From Myxococcales bacterium (lineage in GTDB: Bacteria; Myxococcota_A; Polyangia; Polyangiales; Ga0077539), in contig JAEUKI010000079.1 of assembly GCA_016793325.1 (NCBI GenBank), positions 62,001 through 126,000 of the forward strand: DNA of 64,000 bases. Reading direction: 5' to 3'. The notes beneath the pieces were generated by a model that was not told the origin of the DNA, searched no databases, and saw nothing but the letters and a program-made list of their open reading frames with translations. The position numbers were made by a program, and so were the translations under genes. Every line of letters begins with the position of its first letter. Position 1 is the stretch's first letter. Below, in pieces: positions 9,523 through 18,300 of this stretch.

Positions 9523-10635
9523 TCACAGGTCGATCGACACGTCGCCGATCGCGACCGTCGAGCAGAGGGCGACGTCGACGTTGGCCTCGGTCGAGACCTC
9601 CCCCGTTCGAAGGTCGCGCGTCGCGCCCGAGAGCTTCTTGCAGTGGCACGTCCCGCAGATCCCGATGCGGCATCCGCTCTTCGGCTGAAGGCCCTGCGCT
9701 TCGGCCACGACGAGCAGCGTTCGCGGGTCGTTCGAGCTCTTGTTCGATCGCGCGAAGCGCACGGTCCCGGTCCCCTCGCCCGCGCCGGGCTCGAACGACG
9801 ATTGAAAGCGCTCGATCGTCAGCGCGTGGGACGCGCCGCGCGCGGCAAACGCCGCCTCGATCGCCTTCAGCAGCGGGGCCGGTCCGCACGCGTACGTGCG
9901 CGTGTTCTCGAAGTCCGACACGACCTCGGCGAGGCTCGCTTCATCGAGTGAAGGCGCGCGACCGAGCGCCTCCTCGGTGACGAGATGCAGCTCGAGCCAC
10001 GGCATCTCCCGAAGCTCCGCGAGAAACAGCGCTTCGCGCTCGCTTCGGGCGAAGTGCAAGAGCGTCACCTTCGCGCGAGGCCCGCCCTCGCGGATCGCCT
10101 TTCGATCCAGCGAACGGAGCATCGAGACCACTGGAGTGATTCCGCTCCCGCCCGTGACGAACAAGAGCCGCGGAGGGAGCGCGTCTTCGAGCACGAAGCT
10201 CCCCGTGGGCTGCGACAGCTCGACGGTCGCTCCGACGATGGACGGGTGAACAAGCCGTGGAGTCACCGCGCCGCGCGCGGTGGACTTGATGGTGAGCTCG
10301 ATGTGTCTCGGCCCGCGCCCGCCCCGTGGCGCGCTCGAAATCGAGAAGCACCGCGTCCGTCGCACGCCGTCGACCTCGAGCGTGAGCGCGACGAACTGCC
10401 CTGCGCGATGCTCTTCGAAGCGCCGGTCTGTCTCGAGAACGAGCGTCGCGCAGCCATCGAAGTGCGGCTCGAGCGCGACGACCTCCGCGCGCACGGGGCC
10501 GAATTGTCGCGGCGCGAACGCAGCGAACAGCTCCTCGGGCTTGCGCGGATACGTGAGCCACCCCAGCGCTCGACCGAGCGCAGAACGCAACGAGACCACG
10601 AACGGATCGGCAATAACGGGCTGCAGAGAGTCCAT
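9523..10635 (-). CDS. Ferredoxin-NAD(P) reductase fusion, desaturase electron donor
   Basis: 370 residues. An FAD-binding barrel (RCFSISSAP), an NAD(P)-binding half (FVTGGSGITPVVSMLRSL and YACGPAPLLKAIE) and a C-terminal plant-type [2Fe-2S] domain with cysteines at about 322, 327, 330 and 358 (CRIGICGTC...C) are all present. This is the one-chain layout of oxidoreductases that feed membrane desaturases. It begins the reductase-desaturase operon. The regulator gene lies 164 bases upstream on the same strand. Confidence 0.88.
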   Translation of the reverse strand: MDSLQPVIADPFVVSLRSALGRALGWLTYPRKPEELFAAFAPRQFGPVRAEVVALEPHFDGCATLVLETDRRFEEHRAGQFVALTLEVDGVRRTRCFSISSAPRGGRGPRHIELTIKSTARGAVTPRLVHPSIVGATVELSQPTGSFVLEDALPPRLLFVTGGSGITPVVSMLRSLDRKAIREGGPRAKVTLLHFARSEREALFLAELREMPWLELHLVTEEALGRAPSLDEASLAEVVSDFENTRTYACGPAPLLKAIEAAFAARGASHALTIERFQSSFEPGAGEGTGTVRFARSNKSSNDPRTLLVVAEAQGLQPKSGCRIGICGTCHCKKLSGATRDLRTGEVSTEANVDVALCSTVAIGDVSIDL

Positions 10636-10755
10636 GAGACGTCCCTCACTCGTGCGCGCAGTTCGATACGGACCGCTGTCGCGCCTTTCGATGGCGCGGA
10701 CGTGCGGTGACCTCGGGCGCAGCGTCGCGCAGACCCGCGAGCGCCTCTGGTCGAG

Positions 10756-10772
10756 TCACTACGAAGTTGTGA
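10756..10772. promoter_or_regulatory. Operator-like dyad upstream of the reductase-desaturase operon
   Basis: TCACTACGAAGTTGTGA is an imperfect 7-bp dyad (TCACTAC / GTTGTGA, one mismatch) with a 3-base centre. It lies 121-137 bases upstream of the reductase start and just past the stop of the MerR-type gene. It could be a regulator-binding site; it has no clear match to the dyad at the regulator's own promoter. Confidence 0.25.
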
Positions 10773-10799
10773 TCGAGCCGAACACCGCGGCTCGGCGAG

Positions 10800-11636
10800 C
10801 TATCGCTTCTTGGCTTTTCGTCGCTTGCTCAGCGTCGACGCCGCGCCAGACTCGTTGGCCTTTCGCACGGCGCGCTCCATCTCGCGGGCGAACATGATGC
10901 GAACCGCCTCGATGCTGACCGGACGAAACTCTTCGTACGCTCGGTCGAGCGTCTCGCCGCCGAGCTCTGTCCGCTCGATGAAGAACGCGGTCAGCTCCTG
11001 CGCGAGTCGCGACAAGTGCTTGTGCAGCAGCACCGACGCGTCGCGAGATTGATCGACCGTCACGCCGACGCGCTCGAGCCGAAGTGCGAGGTCGAGCAGC
11101 GCTGGGCTGTTGACCAGCATCGCGTCGCCGCGTCGCTCGACCGCTTGCGTGCGGAGCAGCTCTGCCGCGAGGCCCGGACGGTGGTCCTTGAGCATCGACT
11201 GGAGCTCTTGCTCGCTGAGGATCTTCGGCCGATCGCCAGCCCACGGCGAGCTCAGCTTGTCGTGCAGCCCGAGCCACTCTTGAATCGAGAACTCGCCCTT
11301 CTCGGCTTGCTCGATCACCGATCGGATCGCTTTGATCTGCAGACCGCGGTCTTGAAGCATCGCGATCTGCTCGAGCCGCTCGACGTGCGCTCGGCCGTAG
11401 ATCGCCACGCGACCGCGGATCAGCGGCTTCGGAAGCGCGCCCGCCGATTGGTAGAACCGGATCGTTCGACTCGGAACGCGCGTCACCGTCGCGAGCTCGT
11501 CGATCGTGTACTCGGGCTCTGCGCCCGCATCGGGCTTCGCGTCGGGCGAGTCGGCCGCCTTGTTCATCGAGCCGTCGAGCATACCCGCGACCGTGTCCGC
11601 GTCCGAAACAAGATCGCTCACAAGTGAGTCACTCAT
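10800..11636 (-). CDS. MerR-family transcriptional regulator
   Basis: 278 residues from the ATG at 11636. After a 45-residue acidic, Ala-rich head comes the MerR winged helix: YTIDELATVTRVPSRTIRFY, then PKPLIRGRVAIYGRAHVERL and IAMLQDRGLQIKAIRSVIEQ. A long helical C-terminal half follows, ending in a basic tail (LSKRRKAKKR). There is no Cys pair for metal binding, so the inducer is probably organic. It lies directly upstream of the reductase-desaturase operon on the same strand and is the obvious candidate for its control (inference). The promoter at 11647-11675 puts the transcript start within a few bases of this ATG. In-frame ATGs at 11582 and 11567 are alternatives. Confidence 0.8.
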   Translation of the reverse strand: MSDSLVSDLVSDADTVAGMLDGSMNKAADSPDAKPDAGAEPEYTIDELATVTRVPSRTIRFYQSAGALPKPLIRGRVAIYGRAHVERLEQIAMLQDRGLQIKAIRSVIEQAEKGEFSIQEWLGLHDKLSSPWAGDRPKILSEQELQSMLKDHRPGLAAELLRTQAVERRGDAMLVNSPALLDLALRLERVGVTVDQSRDASVLLHKHLSRLAQELTAFFIERTELGGETLDRAYEEFRPVSIEAVRIMFAREMERAVRKANESGAASTLSKRRKAKKR

Positions 11637-11645
11637 CACGGTCTC

Positions 11646-11675
11646 TGTTGTAGATGTAACAGTTATGACTGTCAA
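11646..11675 (-). promoter_or_regulatory. Sigma-70-type promoter of the MerR-type gene, with dyad
   Basis: On the minus strand TTGACA (11675-11670, perfect -35) is followed after 17 bases by TACAAC (11652-11647, a 4/6 match to -10). An imperfect dyad, TGTTGTA/TGTAACA, covers the -10 (11646-11661), suggesting autoregulation. Transcription should start near 11640, four bases before the ATG at 11636, so the mRNA would be nearly leaderless unless a later start codon is used. The region is clearly more AT-rich than its surroundings. Confidence 0.6.
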
Positions 11676-11820
11676 GGTTGGTCGCGCGAATTCACCGCCG
11701 CGTTCGTTTCGTCGGTCGCTCGCAGCGCGACGGCGTGCAGCCGGCGGCTTCGCGTGCCCCCGCACACAGAGTCCGCCCGTGAGTGTGTGCGCTCCGGCGT
11801 CGGCCCCGGCAAACGGCGAA

Positions 11821-11848
11821 GCCCCCGGAGCGCTCGCGCGCCGGGGGC
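11821..11848 (-). terminator. Strong GC hairpin after the Cys-repeat lipoprotein gene
   Basis: An 8-bp perfect stem, GCCCCCGG / CCGGGGGC, closes a 12-base GC-rich loop, about 100 bases past the stop at 11952. On the minus strand it is followed by TTCGCCGTTTG, a weak T-rich tail. It probably ends transcription before the MerR promoter region. Confidence 0.5.
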
Positions 11849-11951
11849 ATGGTCCTTCAGGAGGGTCTCGAAAACTGGGGCGTTGATTCGAGATCCCCAT
11901 GCTCGAGCGCCGGCGACGGCCTCCCTCCCCGCGCTCGCAGCACCCGCTCGT

Positions 11952-14801
11952 TCAGCGCGGGTCGAACACCGGAGAGGACGTGCCCATGGTCGCGGGAGAG
12001 ACGATCGCGACGCGACCGACGCCGCCGATGCCCGCAGGGCCCGTTCCGCACGTGGGCGATCCCGCGCCGCCGCCAGCGGCGCTCACCAAGCCCGCGCCGA
12101 TGTTCACCGCGCTGTTGAACTGCAGGCGGATCGTCCCGCCCGCGCCGCCGCCACCGCCGCCCATGCCGCAGCCGCCGCCGCCGCACGAGCCTTGATCGCC
12201 GTTGCCTCCAGCGTTTCCGTTGGAGCTCACGCTCCCCGCGAAGGTGCCCGCCGACGCAGCGCGCACGAAGATCGCGCCGCCGCCGTTGCCGCCGACGCCC
12301 GGAAACGCCCCGTCCTCGTCGCCGCCGCCTTCACCGCCCGCGCCGCCGAAGAAGAACGCTCCGCGCAGATCCGCGTCGCCAGCCACGACACCCGCGACGC
12401 CGCCGGGCTGCACCGTGGTTCCCGCGCCGCAGCCGCCCGCGCCCGAGCCGTCGCTGCCGTTGGTGCCCTGCGCGCCGTAGCCGCCGCCGCCGCCGCTCGA
12501 GCCGTCTTGCCCGCGCGTTCCGCCGCCGCCGCCCGCGCCGTTGCGGAGGTTCGTCGCGCTGCCCGCGCCGATCGACGACTCGCCCTGCACGCCGGTCTGG
12601 CAACGGTAGAAGCACGCGTGGCTCGTCCCGCGAAAGCCTCGTCCGTTCATCGTGATGCTCCCGCCCGCCGCGAGCGAGAGCGCGCCCTGAACGTCGATCG
12701 CGAGGATTCCACCGGTGTTTCCGTTCCACGCAGGCGCGGTCAACGTGCCGCCTGCGCCCACCGTGAGCGTCGTGAACTCGTCGACCACCACGAGCTGCGC
12801 CTTGCTCGTCGCGTCGGTCGTGTACGTGTTGATCAACGCGCGGTCGAGCGTGAGCATCGTGCCCACGACGCCCGCGACGCGCGCGTACTCGTACCGACCC
12901 ACAGCGCCCGTCGCCGATTGCGTCTGGTGAATCAGCACCAGCCGCCCCGCGGCGATCGTCCCGGTGACGTTCGAGAGCGCGCCCGCCGTCGTGCCCGCGG
13001 CCGCCGTGATCGACGCCGCGTTCACGTTGACCGTCACTGCGCCGCTGACCGTCAACGGCCCGCTCGCGCCGCCACCAAACGAGCACACGCCCGCGTTGCA
13101 CGACTGGCCCGCGGCGCACACGTTTCCGCACGCGCCGCAGTGGGACGCGCTGCTCGTCGTGTTCACTTCGCAGCCGTCCGCCGCGCTCGCGTTGCAGTCC
13201 GCGAAGCCCGCGCTGCAGCTCGCGACGCCGCACGCGCTCGCAGCGCACGCCGCAGCGCCGTTCGCGATCGTGCACACGTTGCCGCACGCGCCGCAGTGGC
13301 TGGCGCTGTTCGTCGTGTTCACTTCGCAGCCGTCTGCCGCGCTCGCGTTGCAGTCGGCGAAGCCCGCGTTGCAGCTCGCGACGCCGCACACGCCCATCGC
13401 GCACACGCCCGCGCCGTTCGCAGGGGCGCACGCGTTTCCGCACGCGCCGCAGCTTCCGACGCTCGAACGAGTGTCCACCTCGCAGCCGTTCGCTGCGTTG
13501 CCGTCGCAGTCCGCGAAGCCAGGATCGCAGCTCCCGATGCCGCAGCCGCCCGCGGCGCACACGCCGGTCGCGTTCGCTGGGGCGCACACCACTCCGCAGC
13601 CACCGCAGTGCGCCGCGCTGGTCTGCGTGTTGGTCTCGCAGCCGTTGCCCGCGTTGCCGTCGCAGTCGCCGAAGCCCGCGTTGCACGAGGCGACGTCGCA
13701 AGAGCCCGCGGCGCACACGCCGGTCGCGTTGGCTGGGGCGCACGCCGCTCCACACGCTCCGCAGTTGGCGAGAGACGTGTTGATGTCGGTCTCGCAGCCG
13801 TTGGCCGCGCTGCTGTCGCAGTCGCCGAAGCCCGCGTTGCACGACCCGACGCCGCACGCCCCCGCCGCGCAGCGCGGCGTGGCGTTCGCCACAGAGCAAG
13901 CAGTCCCGCAGCTGCCGCAGTGGCTCGTGTCCGCTTGCAGATCGACGCAGGTCATCATGGGGCCGGCGCCGCAGATCGTGCGAGGCGCCGAGCAATCCAC
14001 GCGGCACGCGCCCGCGACGCAAAACTGCCCCGATGGGCAGACCGTCCCGCACGCGCCGCAGTTGTTCACGTCGGTGCGCGTGTCGATCTCGCAGCCGTTG
14101 CTCGCGGTCGTGTCGCAGTCCGCGAAGCCCGCGCTGCAGCTCGCGACGCCGCACGCGCCCATCGCGCACGAGCCCACCGCGTTGGCGGGAGCGCAGCCAA
14201 CGCCGCAGCCCCCGCAGTGCGCGAGGGAGCTGTTGGTGTCCGTCTCGCAGCCGTTCATCGCGTTGGAGTCGCAGTCACCGAGCCCGCTGTTGCACGCGCT
14301 GACCGTGCACACGCCCATCGCGCACGCGCCCGTCGCGCCCGCAGGCGCGCAGCTCGCGCCGCACGCGCCGCAGTTCGCCGTGTCGGTCTGCGTGTTGATG
14401 CAGCTCATCATCGAGCCTTCTCCGCAACGAACTTGCGGCGCGGCGCACTCGAGTTGGCACGCGCCTGCGACGCAGACCTGCGTGTCCGGACAACTCGTTT
14501 CGCAGGCGCCGCAGTGGACTCGGTCCGTCTGGAGATCGACGCACGTCGCTCCGCAACGCGTCTGCCCCATCGGACACGCGACGCCTGTGTCAGCCACGAC
14601 GCCAGTGTCTGGATCGACGCCGGAGTCGGCAACCACGCCGCTGTCCAGTCGGACGTCGATCGCCCCGTCGAACATCGCGTCGATCGCGCCGTCCGACGTC
14701 GCGTCGCCGCCGCCATCGCCTCTAGCCATCATTTCGCCCGTACACGCAGCGGTCCCAGCCGTTGTCGCGAGGGCGAGCAAGAGCCCCTTCGTTCTAAACA
14801 T
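11952..14801 (-). CDS. Large Cys-repeat, Gly-rich surface lipoprotein
   Basis: 949 residues. A signal peptide with lipobox-like TAAC is followed by an Asp-rich linker (DATSDGAIDAMFDGAID). Residues about 75-590 hold repeated Cys modules of two kinds: CVDLQTD...HCGAC types (three), and units of the form C..GFGDCD....NGCE.....HCGACG..C (seven NGCE/DGCE motifs). Then comes a beta-rich segment (VSGAVTVNVNAASITAAAGT) and a Gly-rich C-terminus with parallel-beta character (GGAGGEGGGDEDGAFPGVGG). The same Cys module occurs in the FG-GAP lipoprotein at 54544. It is probably anchored in the outer membrane and exposed. No enzyme motif. The repeats also make the opposite strand open over long stretches, which is not a real gene. 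Confidence 0.8.
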   Translation of the reverse strand: MFRTKGLLLALATTAGTAACTGEMMARGDGGGDATSDGAIDAMFDGAIDVRLDSGVVADSGVDPDTGVVADTGVACPMGQTRCGATCVDLQTDRVHCGACETSCPDTQVCVAGACQLECAAPQVRCGEGSMMSCINTQTDTANCGACGASCAPAGATGACAMGVCTVSACNSGLGDCDSNAMNGCETDTNSSLAHCGGCGVGCAPANAVGSCAMGACGVASCSAGFADCDTTASNGCEIDTRTDVNNCGACGTVCPSGQFCVAGACRVDCSAPRTICGAGPMMTCVDLQADTSHCGSCGTACSVANATPRCAAGACGVGSCNAGFGDCDSSAANGCETDINTSLANCGACGAACAPANATGVCAAGSCDVASCNAGFGDCDGNAGNGCETNTQTSAAHCGGCGVVCAPANATGVCAAGGCGIGSCDPGFADCDGNAANGCEVDTRSSVGSCGACGNACAPANGAGVCAMGVCGVASCNAGFADCNASAADGCEVNTTNSASHCGACGNVCTIANGAAACAASACGVASCSAGFADCNASAADGCEVNTTSSASHCGACGNVCAAGQSCNAGVCSFGGGASGPLTVSGAVTVNVNAASITAAAGTTAGALSNVTGTIAAGRLVLIHQTQSATGAVGRYEYARVAGVVGTMLTLDRALINTYTTDATSKAQLVVVDEFTTLTVGAGGTLTAPAWNGNTGGILAIDVQGALSLAAGGSITMNGRGFRGTSHACFYRCQTGVQGESSIGAGSATNLRNGAGGGGGTRGQDGSSGGGGGYGAQGTNGSDGSGAGGCGAGTTVQPGGVAGVVAGDADLRGAFFFGGAGGEGGGDEDGAFPGVGGNGGGAIFVRAASAGTFAGSVSSNGNAGGNGDQGSCGGGGCGMGGGGGGAGGTIRLQFNSAVNIGAGLVSAAGGGAGSPTCGTGPAGIGGVGRVAIVSPATMGTSSPVFDPR

Positions 14802-15310
14802 GTGCGCTCCTCTCCACCATGCGTGCGCTTCGTTGCGCCGCCACGCTTTCCATCGTCCTGTTCACGCCGGCCTTAAGCTCGAGCGGTGTTTTTTTGTCCC
14901 GTCGCCGCAGCTGCAATGCGTGCATCGACCTGCACGCGACGCGCGCTTTGCGCCGAGCCAGCGCCACGACGCGTCGCTCGCGCTTCGCGCGAAGCAGCGG
15001 ACGTCTGCCGCTCGAGCGTCCGTTGCAGAGCGAGCCTTCCCCCCCTCCGATCGAACGGCCTCGATCCGCCGCTCCGGGCCGCTTCGCGCTCCCCCCTTCT
15101 TCTTGCTCTCGCTTCTTCTTGCTCCCCTCCATCGGCCCTCCGGGCCGATTCGGGCGAAGCCCGAGCGATGCGCGGAGGCTCTTGCCTCAGCGCCGCTGCT
15201 GAGATCGCTCGTCGCCGTGCCTCAGCGCGGCGCCGGGCGCGCATCGATCCCGCGCTTCGCAGCGAGTCGGCATCGACTTGGCGGCGTGAAACGCTGTACG
15301 AAAGAGGATC
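14802..15310. other. Intergenic stretch between divergent genes
   Basis: 509 bases between the Cys-repeat lipoprotein and the kinase gene. It holds a run of seven T at about 14888-14895, unusual in this GC-rich DNA; two direct copies of CTTCTTCTTGCTC at 15096-15108 and 15112-15124; and two adjacent hairpins at 15131-15163. No convincing gene. A frame starting at 14819 opens with a signal-like stretch but decays into Arg/Ser-rich text. Confidence 0.45.
15131..15163. other. Two adjacent hairpins upstream of the kinase gene
   Basis: ATCGGCCC-TCC-GGGCCGAT (15131-15149, 8-bp perfect stem) is followed by CGGGC-GAA-GCCCG (15151-15163). They lie about 150 bases before the kinase start. They could be a terminator or a 5' leader structure; there is no T-run. 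Confidence 0.4.
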
Positions 15311-18300
15311 ATGGTGCTCGTCACCCATCGCCTCGGACGCTACGAACTCATCTCGCCGATCGGCGAAGGCGGGATGGGAACGGTGTTTCGCGTGCACGAT
15401 CGGCTCGGAGGTCGATTCGCGCTGAAGCGAATGCGCTATCGACCAAACGATCTGCAGCGCCGCTCGTCGGACCGCCAACTCTCCGCGACGGCGCCGATGG
15501 GCCCCTCCCCCCGAGGCGACAGCGACGCGACTCCCGCGTCGATCGAGGGCGCGGACGCCACGCGGTCCGAGCTTCAACGCGCCGCGCTCGCAGGGGACAC
15601 CGCCGCTTCGTCGCTGTCCGAACGCCCGCTCGAAGACGACAGCGACGACGACGAGCGCGCGGCGTGGCGACTGCAGCTCGCGCGCGAGTTTCGGCTGCTC
15701 GCTTCCTTGCGGCACCCCAACATCGTCTCCGTCGTGGACTTCGCGTTCGACGACCAGCTCGACCCGTACTTCACAATGGAGCTGCTCGAGTCAGCGACGA
15801 CCATCGCCGACGCCGCGCGACCGCTGCCGATCGTCGAGCGCGTGCGGCTCGTGCAACAGATGCTGCTCGCGCTGTCGTACTTGCATCGCAACGGGGTATT
15901 TCATGCGGACCTCAAGCCCGGCAACGTCCTCGTGCTCGACGGCCGCGTGAAGGTCCTCGACTTCGGGATCTCGACGCTCCGCGACTACACGCCGGGAACG
16001 CCTCGCATCTGGGGCGGAACGCTCGCCTACATGGCGCCCGAGCTCCTCGCTTCAGCGTCACCCACCGCCGCGACCGACCTGTACGCGGTCGGCGTGATCC
16101 TCTTCGAGCTCCTCACCAATCGGTCCCCCTTCGACCGCACGAGCTCCGCGGCGCTGACCTACGACGTGATGGTCACGCGCCCCGACTGCTCGGAGATCGA
16201 CGAACGTTTCGCGCCCATCGTCGCCCGCCTGCTCGAGAAGGAGCCCGAGGCGCGCTTCGGTACAGCACACGAGCTCTCGATCGCGCTCGATCGCGCGATC
16301 GAAGCGTACGAATCGGGCCAGCCGCGATCGACGGCCGCGCTCGAGTCCCCCCTCGGTGCGCTGTCCGTCGCGAGCCGCGAGAGCAGCCTGCGCTCGGCGC
16401 GGCTCGTCGGTCGCGAGTCGATCCTCGCCGAGTTCGATCGTGCGATCGACCACTCGATCGAAGGTCGCGGCGGCGGAATGCTCCTCGGCGGAGAGAGCGG
16501 CGTCGGAAAATCTCGACTCCTCGACGAGCTCCGCGTGCGCGCGATGGTGCGCGGCGCCACGGTGATCGTCGGGCAAGAGATCAGCGAGGGACGCGAGCCC
16601 TACCAGGGATTTCGCGGGGCCTTGCGCGTGCTCGCTGCGACGGTCGAGCTGTCCGATGACGAAGCCTCGGTCTTCGCCGAGCTCGTCCCCGACATCGACG
16701 CGATCCTCGGCCGCCCTGTCGCCGTCGCCCCGACGCTCGACGCCGAGACGACGCACGCGCGCTTGCTCGCCACGGTCGAGCAGGTCTTGCGACGCCTCGC
16801 GCGGCCCGTCGTGCTCGTGATCGAAGACCTCCACTGGGCAGGAGACGAGACCGTCAAGCTCGTCGCGCGCATCGCCCGCGTCGCCGTCGATCTTCCGCTG
16901 CTCGTGATCGCGAGCTACCGCGACGACGAGCGACCGGCGTTGGCGCAAGCGCTGTCCGCGCTGCGATCCCTGGCGGTTCCGCGGCTCGAGCGCGACGCGA
17001 TCGCCTCGCTCGCGCGCTCGATCGTGGGGCCGAGCAACGCGAGCGACGCGCTCGTGCGCTTGCTCGAGCGCGAGACCGAGGGAAACCCGCTCTTCGTCGT
17101 CGAAGCGATCCGCTCGCTGACCGAGCTCGCGGGAGACCTCGAGCGCGTCGGCTCGACGCCGTTGCCCACGAGCGTCGCGCTCGGCGGCGTTCGAGCCCTG
17201 CTCACGCGTCGGCTCGCACGACTTTCTCCTCCGGCGCTCGCGCTGGCCGCCCGCGCCGCGGTCCTCGGCCGCGCGATCGACCGCGCGCTGCTCGAGCACA
17301 TCGCCGGTGACCTGCAAATCGACTGGTGGATCGACGAGTGTTCAGCGGCCGCCGTGCTGGAGTTCTACGACGGAAGCCTTCGCTTCGCGCACGACAAGCT
17401 CCGCGAGGCCGCGGTCGCGACGCTCGACCGCGACGCGCTCGGGTCCGTTCATCGCGCGGTCGCGACGGCGATCGAAGGCGTGTACGCGAGCGACCTCGCG
17501 CCGCACTACGCGCAGCTCGCGCATCACTGGACGCAGGGTGAAGAGCGCGCTCGCGCGGTGCACTACCACGACCTCGCCGGTCGCCAAGCGCTCGACGCCT
17601 ACGCCAACGCGTCGGTGGTCGAGCACTTCTCCAACGCGCTCGCGCTCGACGAAGCGCTGCGAGGCCCGCTCGAGGTCGACGTGCAGCGCGCGCGGTGGCA
17701 CAGGCACTTGGCCGAAGGGCTCTACTCGCTCGTTCGCCACGCCGAGGCGCTCGAGCACTATCGCAAGTCGATGACGCTCTGCGGGTTCTCTGCGCCGAAG
17801 CCGGGCTTGGCGACGCTCGAGCAAGCGTTCAGTCACGTCGCTGGACGCTTCGCGCCGGCCCCTCCCCCGCCCGATCCCGCCCTGCGCGAGCGGTGCATCG
17901 AAGCGATGCGCGCGGCGGACAACCTCCAAGTGGTCGCGCTGTGGCTCGGAGATCGGGCCACGCTCGTGCACGCGGCGTTCGAGGCTGCGAACATCGCGCG
18001 AATCGCAGGTTCGTCTCCCGAGTCTGCGCACGCCATTTCGATGGTGGGCTACCTCGGCGCCGTGGCGGGCCTGCGCTCGGTTGCCCTTCGCGATCTGCGC
18101 CACGCCGTTGCGATGGCCGAGCGCGAGGGGGTCGCGCTCCAACGATGCAGCACGGCGGTCACGCTCGGAATGACGCTCACCCTCCTCGGACAACCGAGCG
18201 AGGCGCACGCGACCCTCGAGCGCGCGGACGCTGTCGCGCGAGAGCTGGGCGCCGGACTCTGGAAGCACCGAGCGCGATTCATGCGCGCCGAGCCTCTCTT

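Noticed and set aside
13090..14560. Repeats in the Cys-rich gene as a CRISPR array
   Set aside because: Units are coding, keep frame and vary within themselves; there are no unique spacers between identical repeats.
14819..15202. A small secreted protein starting MRALRCAATLSIVLFTPALS
   Set aside because: After the signal-like start the text is Arg/Ser/Pro-rich with no structure, and hairpins lie in it.
11754..16659. Very long open frames on the plus strand opposite the Cys-repeat lipoprotein
   Set aside because: They mirror the repeats of the real minus-strand gene, are Ala/Arg/Pro-rich, and lack start signals or domains.
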